Part shown: piece after piece, positions 8,131 through 17,656 of the stretch | How the letters are laid out: each line of letters starts with the position of its first letter | How positions within the stretch are numbered: position 1 is the first letter of the stretch | NCBI RefSeq assembly: GCF_030815485.1 | Contig: NZ_JAUSWV010000002.1 | Coordinates: 2,790,001-2,854,000 of the forward strand | Direction of reading: 5' to 3' | Length of the DNA stretch: 64,000 nt | Origin: Streptomyces rishiriensis | GTDB lineage: Bacteria; Actinomycetota; Actinomycetes; Streptomycetales; Streptomycetaceae | Program-made: the position numbers and the translations under genes | The notes under the pieces: generated by a model | Told to the model about the DNA's origin: nothing | Seen by the model: the letters and a program-made list of their open reading frames with translations, nothing else | Databases searched by the model: none

Positions 8131-10257
8131 CTACGCCGACGGCTCCGTTCCGGGGCCCGCGTCGACGTAGTCGGCGACGAGAGCGGCGAACTCGTCGGGC
8201 GCGGCGAGACGGACGCCGAGACTCTCGGCCTTGGTCCGCTTGGATCCGGCGCCCTCGCCGGCGACGACCAGGCTGGTCTTCTTGGAGACGCTGGAGGAGG
8301 AACGGCCCCCGGCGCGCTCGATGAGCTCGTTCATCTGGTTGCGGCTGAGCTTCTCCAGCGCTCCGGTCATCGCGCCGGTGACGACCACGGTCATCCCGGC
8401 GAGTGGCCCGGCGTCGGCGACGGCCGGCGCGCTCCCGTCGTCGGTCGCGTCGGTCCCGTCCGCCGTGGCCGGTGCGGGCGGGGTGGCGCCGGGCTCGGTC
8501 ATGTTCACCCCGGCGGCGACGAGTCGGTCGATGAGCGGGGCCAGTGCGGCGAGTTCGGCGACGATGGACGGGGCCTTCTCGGTGCCGATGCCCTCGACCT
8601 GCTGGATCGCTTCGGCGTCGGCGGCGCGCAGCAGGTCCATGGTGGCGAAGTGGCGTGCGATGCGGCGGGACATGGAGCGGCCGGTGCCGCGGACGCCGAG
8701 GGCGCACAGGACGCGGGACAGCGGCTGGTTCTTGGCCGCGGCGAGCGCGGCGAGGAGGTTGTCGGTGCTGGTCTCCCCCATCCGTTCCAGGCCGAGGAGC
8801 TGGTCGCGGGTGAGGGCGAACAGACCGGCGAGGTCGGTGACCAGGCCGGCTTCGACGAGTTGGACGACCCGGGTGTGGCCGAGGCCTTCGATGTCGAGCT
8901 GGTCGCGTCCGGCGGCGTAGGAGAGGGAGGCGACGAGGTGGCAGTCGCGGCCGTTGACACAACGCCAGCGCTGCTCGCCGGTGTCGATGCCCGACCCGCA
9001 GCGCGGGCACGCCTCGGGGAAGACGATGGGCTGTTCCTCGCCGGTGCGCAGGTGGGCGACGGGCGCCTCGATCCGGGGGATGACGTCTCCGGCCCGGTGG
9101 ACCATCACGTGGTCGCCGAGGCGCAGGTCGCGGCGGGTGATGTCGGCCGCGTTGTGGAGGGTGGCGTAGGTGATGGTGGAGCCGTCGATCCGCACGGGTT
9201 CGAGGACGGCTCGGGGGGCGATGATGCCGGTGCGGCCCACGTTCCACTCCACCGCCAGCAGCCGGGTGATCTTCTCCACGGCGGGGAGTTTGTAGGCGGT
9301 CGCCCAGCGCGGGGCGCGTGAGCCCGACCCGGCGGCCCGCTGGTCGGCGGCGAGGTCGGCCTTGACGACGATCCCGTCGATCCCGAACGGCAGCGAGGCA
9401 CGCAGCCCGGCGATCTCGGCCACCCGGGCCAGGACCTCCTCCACGGTGCTCACGGTGATGCCGGGCACGGCGGTGGTCGCGGTGGTGTTCACGCCGTAGG
9501 CGCCGGCCCGGGTCATGAGGTCGCTGTGCGCGCTCTCCTCCAGCAGCTCGGCCAGCGCCGGTCCCGTGTCGTCCAGGGGCAGCAGGCCGTAGCCGAAGAA
9601 GGTCATCGGCACGGTGTACGCGCGGTCCTTCGCGCGCAGGGTGCCCGCCGCCGCGTTGCGCGGGTTGGCGAACGGCGCGCCGCCGTGCGCGGTACGCACC
9701 TCGTTCGCGTGCTCGAACTGGGCGGTCGTCATGAGGACTTCGCCGCGCACCTCGACGGTGACCGGCTCGGCCAGCTCGTCCGGCAGGCCCTCGACGGTGC
9801 CGATCGCGTGCGAGACGTCCTCCCCGGCCGTCCCGTCACCCCGGGTGATCAGTCGCGTCAGACGGCCGCGGGTGTAGCGGGCCGCGATCGCCAGGCCGTC
9901 CAGTTTCGGCTCGACGCTGAACCGGGTGACATCGTGGCCTACGCGCCGGGTGAGCGAGGCGGTCCACGCGGTGAACTCCTCCGCGGAGAACACGTTGTCC
10001 AGGCTCAGCATCGCCCTCGTGTGCGGGACGTCGCCCTCGACCGCTCCGCCGGCGACCTTGCCGGTGGGCGAGTCGGGCAGCACCTGCTCCGGGTGCTCGT
10101 CCTCCCATGCAGCGATGGCGCGCACCAGCCGGTCGTAGGCGTCGTCGTCCAGCACCGAGGTGCCACCCGCGTAGTAGGCGGCCGACGCCTTCACCGCGTC
10201 CTCGATCGCCTGCGCGTAGGCGACGGCGTCCACAATCACTGCATCGGGTGTCGTCAT
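8131..10257 (-). CDS. ligA: NAD-dependent DNA ligase
   Basis: A 708-residue LigA-type ligase that seals nicks using NAD. Domain order by sequence: Ia domain ([17 protein letters not shown], 28-44), adenylation domain with the nucleophile Lys118 in KLDG, an OB fold, a four-cysteine zinc finger (CPRCG...CVNGRDC), helix-hairpin-helix repeats, an alanine/proline linker, and a C-terminal BRCT domain (GMTVVVTG onward). The zinc finger and Ia motif are divergent from the usual replicative LigA of Streptomyces. This copy lies between degradative genes rather than in a replication context. It may therefore be a second, accessory LigA rather than the essential one; that is inference. ATG 10257 is the only good start. 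Confidence 0.9.
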   Translation of the reverse strand: MTTPDAVIVDAVAYAQAIEDAVKASAAYYAGGTSVLDDDAYDRLVRAIAAWEDEHPEQVLPDSPTGKVAGGAVEGDVPHTRAMLSLDNVFSAEEFTAWTASLTRRVGHDVTRFSVEPKLDGLAIAARYTRGRLTRLITRGDGTAGEDVSHAIGTVEGLPDELAEPVTVEVRGEVLMTTAQFEHANEVRTAHGGAPFANPRNAAAGTLRAKDRAYTVPMTFFGYGLLPLDDTGPALAELLEESAHSDLMTRAGAYGVNTTATTAVPGITVSTVEEVLARVAEIAGLRASLPFGIDGIVVKADLAADQRAAGSGSRAPRWATAYKLPAVEKITRLLAVEWNVGRTGIIAPRAVLEPVRIDGSTITYATLHNAADITRRDLRLGDHVMVHRAGDVIPRIEAPVAHLRTGEEQPIVFPEACPRCGSGIDTGEQRWRCVNGRDCHLVASLSYAAGRDQLDIEGLGHTRVVQLVEAGLVTDLAGLFALTRDQLLGLERMGETSTDNLLAALAAAKNQPLSRVLCALGVRGTGRSMSRRIARHFATMDLLRAADAEAIQQVEGIGTEKAPSIVAELAALAPLIDRLVAAGVNMTEPGATPPAPATADGTDATDDGSAPAVADAGPLAGMTVVVTGAMTGALEKLSRNQMNELIERAGGRSSSSVSKKTSLVVAGEGAGSKRTKAESLGVRLAAPDEFAALVADYVDAGPGTEPSA

Positions 10258-10361
10258 GCCTCACATCCTGCCTGTCACCACTGACAACGCCCCGGACGAG
10301 CCCGGTACGAGAGCGAGGGGGTCCGAGCCTGCGGGCGCGGCCGCCCGGCCCGGATACGCCG

Positions 10362-10390
10362 TTGATCCACCGCCGCCCACGCCATAGGTT
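10362..10390 (+). promoter_or_regulatory. Promoter of the LLM oxidoreductase, probably giving a leaderless mRNA
   Basis: TTGATC (10362-10367) and TAGGTT (10385-10390) are separated by exactly 17 bp. The expected transcription start, 7-8 nt later, falls on or next to the ATG at 10398. No Shine-Dalgarno sequence is present. Confidence 0.6.
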
Positions 10391-10397
10391 CCGGGGC

Positions 10398-11279
10398 ATG
10401 ACGAACGTGACGAACGTACGGGTCGGTGTCATGTACGACCGCGACTGGGCTCCCGAGGAGTTGCCCGGGTTCGCGCGGCGGGCCGAGGCACTCGGGGTGG
10501 ACGACCTGTGGGTGGTCGAGGATCTCGGCTGGTACGGCGGGGTGTCGGCGGCCGCCGTCGCGCTGGGGGCGACCGAGCGGCTGCGGGTGGGCATCGGGAT
10601 CGCACCGGCTCCGTTGCGCAGTCCGGCGCTGCTGGCGATGGAACTGGCCACGCTGGCCCGGGTGTTCCCCGGTCGGCTGGTGGCCGGGATCGGGCACGGG
10701 GTGCGGGAGTGGATGGAGTCGGTCGGTGTCGCTCCCCGGTCGCCGCTGGCTCTCCTGGAGGAGACGGTCACCTCCGTGCGCGCGCTGCTGCGCGGTGAGC
10801 GGGTCGAGCTGGCGGGCCGCGAAGTGCGTCTGGACGGCGTGCGGCTGGTGCATCCGCCGGTCCAGGTGCCGCCGGTGGTGGCGGGCGTGGTCCGTCCCCG
10901 CTCCCTCGAGCTGTCCGGCCGGGTCGCGGACGGCACCCTGATCGCCGAGGGGCACGGCCCCCAGGACCTGGAGAACACCCGGGCCCTCACCGCCAAGGGC
11001 GGAGCCGGCCCCGACCACACGCTGACCGTGCTGTCCTTCGCCTGTGTGGGCGACGACCCCGAGCAGGTCGCGCGGATCCTGCACCCGCACACCGAGGGCC
11101 ACGGCGCCTGGCTGGGCCGTCCGCAGGAGGAGGTGTTCACCGTCTCGGGCACCCCCACGCAGGCCGTCGCCGACATCCACGCCCTGAGGGACTCCGGCGC
11201 CGACACCGTCGTCCTGCGCGTCGTCGGCCCGGAACCCCTGCGCCAGCTGGAGGCCGTGCTGACGGCCTTCCGCCGCTGA
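10398..11279 (+). CDS. F420/flavin-dependent LLM-class oxidoreductase
   Basis: A 293-residue luciferase-like TIM-barrel protein. The N-terminal strand RVGVMYDRDW, the FARRAEALGVDDLWVVEDL motif, the LRVGIGIAPAPLRSPALLAMELATL stretch and FPGRLVAGIGHGVREWM are standard for the LLM family. Members use reduced F420 or FMN to reduce or oxidise small organic molecules; the substrate is unknown. It starts at ATG 10398 and appears leaderless. It is divergent from ligA (140 bp apart) and followed by a nested hairpin, so it is probably monocistronic. Confidence 0.85.
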   Translation: MTNVTNVRVGVMYDRDWAPEELPGFARRAEALGVDDLWVVEDLGWYGGVSAAAVALGATERLRVGIGIAPAPLRSPALLAMELATLARVFPGRLVAGIGHGVREWMESVGVAPRSPLALLEETVTSVRALLRGERVELAGREVRLDGVRLVHPPVQVPPVVAGVVRPRSLELSGRVADGTLIAEGHGPQDLENTRALTAKGGAGPDHTLTVLSFACVGDDPEQVARILHPHTEGHGAWLGRPQEEVFTVSGTPTQAVADIHALRDSGADTVVLRVVGPEPLRQLEAVLTAFRR

Positions 11280-11290
11280 ACGGGTGAACG

Positions 11291-11338
11291 GGCGGCCCGG
11301 ACCGGCCACGCGGCGCACGGCCGGAACTCCGGGCCGCC
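11291..11338 (+). terminator. Nested hairpin after the LLM gene
   Basis: GGCGGCCCGGA (11291-11301) pairs with TCCGGGCCGCC (11328-11338). An inner CCGGCC/GGCCGG pair (11302-11307 with 11319-11324) extends the stem. Confidence 0.65.
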
Positions 11339-11411
11339 GCCCGGACGTTCCCCTTCGGGTGGCATACGGCGACGGGGCCGTGCGTCCATGAGCGGAACAG
11401 CGGGGTGAGGC

Positions 11412-12572
11412 ATGGCGCGCCTACTGGTCATCGGCGGCGGGATCGCCGGCACGGCGGCGGCTCTGGCGCTGGACAAGGCGGGCCAGGAGGTCGCCGTGTA
11501 CGAGGCGCATCCCGACTCCGCCGAGGACATCGGCGCCTTCCTCACCCTCGCGAGCAACGGCCTGCGGGCTCTGGCGCAGCTCGACGCCACGCCCGCCGTC
11601 ACCGCGCTCGGTTTCCCGCTCACCACGATGCGTCTGGTGGACGCCGAGGGCAGCGAGGTGGCCCGCGCCCCGCTCGGCGAGGCCGGCGATCCGCGGCTGC
11701 GCTACCGGTGCCTGCGCCGCGGCGAACTCAACGCGGCCCTCCAGGCGGAGGCCGCCCGCCGCGGCATCGGTGTGGTCCACGGGGCCCGGCTCGCCTCCGT
11801 CGAGAGCGGCGCGGAAGGCGTCACCGCGCACTTCACCGACGGCAGCACGGCGACGGGCGACCTGCTGCTCGGCGCGGACGGCCTGAACTCCACGGTCCGC
11901 CGGGTCACCGCCCCCGCCGCACTGCCCCGATACGCGGGACAGCGCGTCTTCTACGGCTACACGCCCCACGTGCCGGCGGCCGGTGCGGACGAGGCCGGGT
12001 GCATCACGATGATCCGCGGCAGCGCGGCCGCCTTCGGCCACACGACGTCACCGGACGGGGAGACGTACTGGTTCGCCCGGGTCACCGCCGACGCCCCGCT
12101 GACCGCCGACGAGATCGCGCACGCCACCCCTAGCCGATGGCGTGACCTGCTCGTACCCCTGCTGCGCAAGGACCCCACGCCCGCCGCGGACATCGTCGCG
12201 GCCACCACGGCCCCGGTCCTGGTCACCAACGCGACCGAGATGCCCAACGGCACGCCCTGGCGCTCCGGCCGGACCCTCCTCATCGGTGACGCGGCCCACG
12301 CGGCCTCCCCCGCGACCGGACAGGGCGCCTCCATGGCCCTGGAGGACGCGGTGATCCTCGCCAAGTGCCTGCGCGACGATCCGGACACCGAGTCCGCGCT
12401 CTCCCACTACGAGACGCTCCGCCGTCCGCGCGTGGAACACAACACGACCGTCAGCGGCAACATCTCCCGCGGCGTCCACACCCCACCGCCCCGCGCCCCC
12501 GGGAACGCGCCCCCGGCCCGGCCCGACGAGGAACTCACCCGCCAGCTGGAGTGGACCGCCGCCCTGCGCTGA
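11412..12572 (+). CDS. FAD-dependent aromatic-ring monooxygenase (group A type)
   Basis: A 386-residue flavoprotein hydroxylase. It opens with the Rossmann dinucleotide motif GGGIAGTAAALALDKAG and the acidic end of strand 2 (VYEAH). It has the middle LLGADGLNSTVR motif of this class and the second FAD motif IGDAAHAASPATGQGASMALEDA. These enzymes hydroxylate phenolic or polycyclic substrates using NAD(P)H and oxygen in the cytoplasm. The C-terminal tail is short and proline-rich, without an extra thioredoxin-like domain. GGTGAGG precedes ATG 11412. It is not obviously tied to its neighbours. Confidence 0.87.
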   Translation: MARLLVIGGGIAGTAAALALDKAGQEVAVYEAHPDSAEDIGAFLTLASNGLRALAQLDATPAVTALGFPLTTMRLVDAEGSEVARAPLGEAGDPRLRYRCLRRGELNAALQAEAARRGIGVVHGARLASVESGAEGVTAHFTDGSTATGDLLLGADGLNSTVRRVTAPAALPRYAGQRVFYGYTPHVPAAGADEAGCITMIRGSAAAFGHTTSPDGETYWFARVTADAPLTADEIAHATPSRWRDLLVPLLRKDPTPAADIVAATTAPVLVTNATEMPNGTPWRSGRTLLIGDAAHAASPATGQGASMALEDAVILAKCLRDDPDTESALSHYETLRRPRVEHNTTVSGNISRGVHTPPPRAPGNAPPARPDEELTRQLEWTAALR

Positions 12573-12788
12573 CGGCACGGAGGGAGCGAACTGCCGCCGC
12601 CGCAGCGCAGCCGCCGTGCTCACCGGTGCTCGTGCGCCGCCCCTGCGCCCCCGACAAGGCCCCTCGGCCGCCCCGGGCTCCTCCGCCGCGGCGGGCACCG
12701 CGCGTCCGGCGGCACGCCGCGGGCCGGGCAGCCCCGGCTCCGGCCCCGGCCGAGGTGACCATCCCCTCGCTCGGGATCACCGGTTCGT

Positions 12789-14342
12789 TCAGCCGTCGCG
12801 GAGGCGGCTCGCCAGGGCGGCCAGGGTCTGGGCGGTGTCGGTCAGGGACCGGACGGCCGCCTCCAGGTCCTCGGCCAGACGCGGCGCCGGGACGGCGAGG
12901 GACGCGGGCGCGGGCGCCGGTGTGGGAACCGGCGTACCGCGATAGCCGATCGGGCCCTCGTTGTACCGCTGGTAGTAACCGGTGAACGCCCGGCCGGTGG
13001 GGCCTTCGACGAAGCGGACCCGGGCGAGCTGGGTCTCGTCCGCGCCGGAGTTGGCGGTGATGTCGAGGCGGTAGTGGCGGTAGCCGGAGGCGGGGGCGCG
13101 GAGGCGGAACTCCCTGGTCTCGAAGCGGCCGCCGAAGGTCTCCCCGGCGCGGGAGTCCACGCGCGTCCAGGTACGGCCGTCGTGCGAGGCGTCGAGGGTC
13201 CAGTCGCGCGGATCGCGATCGGGGCAGTCGTTCGCCGACCTCAGCGTGTAGGAGGTGACGACGGCGGAGTGGGCGAGGGTGAAGTGGAGCCGGGCGGTGT
13301 CGTCGTGCACCAGCCACTTGGTCCGGCTGCCGTTCAACAGGTTGTCCGCCGTCTCGCCACCCTCCGCGAACTCGTCGCTCGCCTCGACGTCGGTCACCCG
13401 GACGTCGTCGGTACCGGCTTCGGCCGACACGGTCTGGAGCATGGCCACGCCGGAATTGCCCCGCTGATCCCGCCAGGTCACCCGCTCCACGGGGGCCCCG
13501 CCGTCGTCCACCAGCAGCCGCAGCTCACGGGAGCTGTGCCAGCCACCGCCGTATCCCTCCTCGGTGCGGAAGCGGTGGAGCCCGGACGCCGACGTCTCCT
13601 CGATGCCCTCCGGAAAGACCCAGCCGCCGGTGAGGCGGCCGCGGTACTCGTGGGTCGTGCCGTCGGCGGCGCGGTGGCAGCCGTGGAAGTCGGACATGTT
13701 CGACTGGAAGCTGATGGCCGATTCGGCCCCGTCCTCGGCTCGCCAGCCGAGCTGCGCGGGCAGCGAGTGCTCGTCCCGGTCGAGGTGGAACACCAGCCGC
13801 GGGGCCTCTTGCCAGGACGCCGACGAGCCGGCGTCGGCGGCGCGGAGTTCCGTGCGGAAGGCGAAGACCGAGTCGCGGGCGGCCCGCGCCGCCAGCGCGC
13901 GCTGCGAGGCACCCCGTTCGTCGACGGAGTCCAGGGTGATCCGGTAGAGCCGGAGCATGCTGCGCGCTTCGGGCGACACGCGTATCTCCAGGGTGTTCGT
14001 CCCCGGTTTCAGCATGTCGGCCGGCACCGCGAACACGCAGTCCTGCGGGAGGTCTCCGCCGCCGGGCACGGTGAGGCCCTCGGCCAGCGCCTCGCCCTGA
14101 AGCAGGACGTCGATCGGCGCGCGGCCCGGAGCGGAGCCGAGCCTGGAGACGAGGGCCGTGACGGTGAGTGTCGCCTCGGGGATGTCCTCGGGGTCCGCCA
14201 CCTCGAAGTCCAGCGTCACCGTTGCGCCCGCGTTCAGCGCCAGGTGGGATCCGCCGAATCCGGCCCGGTCGTGCCCGACCACGGCGTTGGACAGCCGCAC
14301 CGGGTCGACGGAGAAGTCGGCGAAGGTGGCCTTCAAACTCAT
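12789..14342 (-). CDS. F5/8 type C (discoidin)-domain protein, no signal peptide
   Basis: A 517-residue protein of unknown role. The start at ATG 14342 has CAGGAG upstream. The N-terminal 130 residues are a beta-sandwich-like region (FEVADPEDIPEATLTVTALVSRL). Residues around 330-450 fit an F5/8 type C carbohydrate/lipid-binding module: NLLNGSRTKWLV, LRSANDCPDRDPRDWTLDASHDGRTW and YRHYRLDITANSG. The C-terminus is a proline linker plus a short helical heptad-like tail that may oligomerise. There is no Sec or Tat signal, so export, if any, is by another route. Many secreted Streptomyces proteins carry this module, but its intracellular-looking N-terminus is odd. Confidence 0.7.
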   Translation of the reverse strand: MSLKATFADFSVDPVRLSNAVVGHDRAGFGGSHLALNAGATVTLDFEVADPEDIPEATLTVTALVSRLGSAPGRAPIDVLLQGEALAEGLTVPGGGDLPQDCVFAVPADMLKPGTNTLEIRVSPEARSMLRLYRITLDSVDERGASQRALAARAARDSVFAFRTELRAADAGSSASWQEAPRLVFHLDRDEHSLPAQLGWRAEDGAESAISFQSNMSDFHGCHRAADGTTHEYRGRLTGGWVFPEGIEETSASGLHRFRTEEGYGGGWHSSRELRLLVDDGGAPVERVTWRDQRGNSGVAMLQTVSAEAGTDDVRVTDVEASDEFAEGGETADNLLNGSRTKWLVHDDTARLHFTLAHSAVVTSYTLRSANDCPDRDPRDWTLDASHDGRTWTRVDSRAGETFGGRFETREFRLRAPASGYRHYRLDITANSGADETQLARVRFVEGPTGRAFTGYYQRYNEGPIGYRGTPVPTPAPAPASLAVPAPRLAEDLEAAVRSLTDTAQTLAALASRLRDG

Positions 14343-14496
14343 GGCGTTCAGCTCCTGACAGACAGTCAACAATGCGCCCGGTAAAGGCCGGTGACGCGAC
14401 GAGGGGGACCCTAGCGCCTCCCTCCGACAGTGCCCTGCGCACCGTCACGGCCTCCTGCCCGGCTGCGCCGCTCCCCCTTCACCTCGGTTCGCCGGG

Positions 14497-16317
14497 TCAA
14501 CGCGCCGCGTCGCTCTCGGCGCCACTCTCCGTGGCGTTCTCCGCGGCACTCTTCGGTCCGCCCTTCGTGGCAGCCTCCCAGGTCCTCGCCGCGACCCTCC
14601 GTGCGAACTCCGCCGGCGACGGCTCGTTCGGCAGCTGCGCGGGCACCGTCGTGCCCTTCTTGCTGCCGGCCCGGTCGGCGAACAGCGCGACCGTCAGGGC
14701 GAGTCGGCCGTCGTATCCGGTGGACCACACGGTCCGCCGGGTGATCCCGCCCCCCGCCCCGGCGATGGCGAAACGCTTCCCCTCTGCCGGGTCCGGGGCG
14801 ACGCCGACGGCGACGGGCGTCGGTCCGGCCCCCGATCTCGCGCCCGCCGTCCGCGCCTGCTTCTCGTCCAGGACCCGCCGCGCGTCGGGACGCGCCCGGT
14901 AGACGGTGCGACCCCCCCGGGTGATGCGTGCGACGGTGTACGGAGTGGCGTACCTGCCGTCCGCGGCCACCGTCGCGTACGCCGACGCCAGGTTCAGCGG
15001 CGTCGGCGCCGCCGTCCTCAGCAGCTTGCTCAGCGGCTCGCCCGCGCGCCCCGCCTCGCTGAACGGTTCCAGCGCCGTCCCCGCCTCCACCGCCCCGCTC
15101 ACCGCGTCGTTGAACGACTGCCGCGCGTAGTCCGAGCCCCCGTACAGCAGCCGCACCGCTCCGTCGCCGGGCACCAGGCCCACGATGGCGGTGTGCACCC
15201 GCACCCCTTCAGCCCCGGGATGCTCCTGAACCACTTGGGTGGCGCTGTCCTGCAGCGCCAGGTCGAAGGTGGTCGTCACGCTGTAACCGCCGCTCGCGAG
15301 GCGGTCCTCGGTGATGCCGAGCCGGTCGGCGGCCTCCTTGGCGGCGACGTCGATCAGGTACTGCCGCTGCCCCTCGGTCTCGCCCGGCGGATAGAACCGG
15401 AACGCCGGGAAACGCGCCGCGGTCCGCTGCTTCGCCGTGATGCTCCCACTCGCGGCCATCGCGTCGAGCACCCACTCCCAGCGGTTCTCCAGCTTGGCGG
15501 TCACCTCCGGATCGGAGCCCGCCTTCTCGTAGTAGGAGGGGATGTTGAGGATGGACGCCAGCGCGGCGCCCTGGGCGACCGTCAGACTCCTCGCGTCCAC
15601 ACCGAAGTAGTTGCGCGCGGCGGACTGGATCCCGGCGGCGCCCCGCCCGAAGTACACGGTGTCGAGATAGCCCTCGAGGATCTCGTCCTTGGTGCGGGTG
15701 CGGTCCAGCTTGATCGCGATGAGCGCCTCCCGCGCCTTGCGGGCCAACGAGTGTTCCGGGCTCAGCAGCGCGTTCTTCACATACTGCTGGGTGATGGTGG
15801 AACCGCCCTGCGGGTCGCCGCCCGTCAGCGTGGCCAGCGTGGCCCGCGCGATGGCCCGCGGCGAGATCCCGCTGTCCGTACGGAAGGAACGGTTCTCCGC
15901 GGCGATCACCGCGTCCTGCACATGCCGGGGGACCTCGGACAACGGGATGTCCTGCCGGTCGACCGGTCCGCGCCGGCCCAGATAGGCGCCGTCCGAGTCG
16001 AGGAACACGGTGCTCTGGCTGACGGTCTCGGGGTGAGGCTTCGGGATGGACGTCAGGCGGTACGCCACGACGGCCGCCGCACACAGCGTCGCGAGCAGCG
16101 TGACAAGGGCACAGAACAGCCGGCGGAGCCGCCGACCCCGGTTGCGCCGCAACCGGACCCGCAGCGGCGCGCGCTCCCGGTGCCGGCGCACCGACGGCCT
16201 CCCCTTTCCCGGTCGCCGGGCCGTACGCCCCGGTGCGGGCGGCCCGTCCGGCCCCTCCCCGCCCCCGCCGTTCCCGGCCTCGTTCCCGTCCCCGTCCCTT
16301 TTCCCGATCACGTTCAT
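14497..16317 (-). CDS. Membrane GT51 peptidoglycan transglycosylase with a degenerate, shortened transpeptidase region
   Basis: 606 residues: a basic cytoplasmic tail, one membrane helix (about 66-88), a GT51 lipid II polymerase domain and a C-terminal penicillin-binding-like part. The GT51 domain looks intact: Glu141 in AAENRSF, GGSTITQQYVKN at 171-182, and the later EGYLDTVYFGRG. The transpeptidase part is not. The SxxK site reads GTALEP (413-418), so both Ser and Lys are gone. Only about 30 residues lie between it and ASAYATVAADG, where roughly 150 are usual, so SxN is lost, and the KTG site reads AGGG (521-524). It should extend glycan strands but not crosslink. Its ATG overlaps the stop of the fused sigma factor upstream (ATGA), so the two are translationally coupled. 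Confidence 0.88.
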   Translation of the reverse strand: MNVIGKRDGDGNEAGNGGGGEGPDGPPAPGRTARRPGKGRPSVRRHRERAPLRVRLRRNRGRRLRRLFCALVTLLATLCAAAVVAYRLTSIPKPHPETVSQSTVFLDSDGAYLGRRGPVDRQDIPLSEVPRHVQDAVIAAENRSFRTDSGISPRAIARATLATLTGGDPQGGSTITQQYVKNALLSPEHSLARKAREALIAIKLDRTRTKDEILEGYLDTVYFGRGAAGIQSAARNYFGVDARSLTVAQGAALASILNIPSYYEKAGSDPEVTAKLENRWEWVLDAMAASGSITAKQRTAARFPAFRFYPPGETEGQRQYLIDVAAKEAADRLGITEDRLASGGYSVTTTFDLALQDSATQVVQEHPGAEGVRVHTAIVGLVPGDGAVRLLYGGSDYARQSFNDAVSGAVEAGTALEPFSEAGRAGEPLSKLLRTAAPTPLNLASAYATVAADGRYATPYTVARITRGGRTVYRARPDARRVLDEKQARTAGARSGAGPTPVAVGVAPDPAEGKRFAIAGAGGGITRRTVWSTGYDGRLALTVALFADRAGSKKGTTVPAQLPNEPSPAEFARRVAARTWEAATKGGPKSAAENATESGAESDAAR

Positions 16318-17402
16318 ATCCGCCACCACTCGCGGTCCGACCGTGCGGCGACCCTGCCCGAGGCGTCGTACACCGTGACGATCCGCTCGTCCCCGCTGAC
16401 GGAGACGAGTTCCTCGACGTCCTTCGTCGGCAGGGGCGTGCTCGCGTACCAGATGCCCCACCCGGGGCTGCCCGCCAGGACGAGAACTCTCGCGGTGATC
16501 GCGCCGCCGTCGCCGGTTCTCACCTCGACACGGCCCGGCTCGCCGCTCAGGCCGTGGAAGAGACCCGACAGGAAGAACCCGCCGTCCACACTGTCCGCCC
16601 GGAGGGAGACGCCCGGTTCGCCGAGTGGGCGAACGCTGTCGTGCCCGGGGAGGGGCACCGACCAGTGCCCGCCGTCGGACGTCAGCCACATCCGTACCCC
16701 CGCCCCGGCGGTCACCCGCTCGCCCGGCGCGACGACCCGGATCGGGCTCGTGGCCGCACGGCTGCCGTGCCCCGGCCGGGATCCGGACGTCCCGCCCTGC
16801 GCACCGCCCGCCCCCAGACGGTCGGCGGCGAGGGGGGCCACGGATGTGAGCAGCGCCGCGCAGGCGGCCGAGGCGACGGCGAGCCGACGCCGTCGCCGGA
16901 TCCGGCCTCCCGCCTCGAGGTCGGCCAGCGGTACCTCGGACGGGACGATGTCGCGGGCGGCACGCGCGAACACCTCGCGCAGCACCCCCGGTTCGGTTCC
17001 GGTCTCCTTCAGACCGCGTCCGGCACGGGCCCGTACCGCCCCCACCGAGCAGCCCAGCAACTGGGCGATCTCCGCGTCCGCGAGCCCCTCCCACACCCGC
17101 AGCACCACAACGGCCCGTCGGCGCGCGGCCCACCGTCCGCGCACCCGGCGCAGGTGGTTGCGCACCAGACAGCGCCGCACATGGAAATCCACGTCGTTGC
17201 GCGGAACGCGTCGCCACCGCGCGCACATCCGCACCAGCGTTACCCGCGCCAGTTCCTCGGCGGCACCGGGGTCGTCGGTGAGCAGCCGAGCGGTCACGAC
17301 CAGCCGGGGCCAGCGCCTCCGGGCGTACGCGGCGAAGTCGTGGCCGGCGGGGGGTGCGGAGATCGCCGGAAGTGCGGGAAGTACGTCGGGGGTCGGTGGC
17401 AC
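16314..17402 (-). CDS. SigE-like ECF sigma factor fused to a membrane segment and extracytoplasmic domain
   Basis: About 362 residues from the GTG at 17402, chosen for GAAGGA eight bases upstream; an upstream GTG at 17516 is possible. Residues 22-85 are a sigma-2-like region (FAAYARRRWPRLVVTARLLT). Residues 95-132 are a sigma-4 helix-turn-helix (AEIAQLLGCSVGAVRARAGRGL), with a very short linker between. Then comes an acidic juxtamembrane stretch, a poly-Arg stop, one membrane helix (about 174-193), and some 170 residues predicted outside the cell ending in SDREWWRI. In SigE-family operons the membrane partner is normally a separate downstream gene; here it is fused. It is coupled by ATGA to the transglycosylase gene, which suggests an envelope-sensing function. 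Whether it still binds core polymerase is unknown. Confidence 0.75.
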   Translation of the reverse strand: MPPTPDVLPALPAISAPPAGHDFAAYARRRWPRLVVTARLLTDDPGAAEELARVTLVRMCARWRRVPRNDVDFHVRRCLVRNHLRRVRGRWAARRRAVVVLRVWEGLADAEIAQLLGCSVGAVRARAGRGLKETGTEPGVLREVFARAARDIVPSEVPLADLEAGGRIRRRRRLAVASAACAALLTSVAPLAADRLGAGGAQGGTSGSRPGHGSRAATSPIRVVAPGERVTAGAGVRMWLTSDGGHWSVPLPGHDSVRPLGEPGVSLRADSVDGGFFLSGLFHGLSGEPGRVEVRTGDGGAITARVLVLAGSPGWGIWYASTPLPTKDVEELVSVSGDERIVTVYDASGRVAARSDREWWRI

Positions 17403-17656
17403 GTGCGCGGTCCTTCGGCTCGGGGACTCGGTCGTGGCCGGACGCGTGGGGCCGTCCGTCCTGGTCGGGCAACGGTTCGGTCGGGCAAGTAGGTTGAGCG
17501 GGCAGCGAGCCGACACCGTGAGAGATGAGGGAGCCTGAAACCCGTGTGCGCCGTCTTCCCGGTGGGGTCGCGCCTCGCTGGATGCGACCTACGCGACCTG
17601 TACGCACGGCGGAGGTGGCCAGGTTGCAAGGAAAGGGCAGAGATTCCGGTGGGGGC

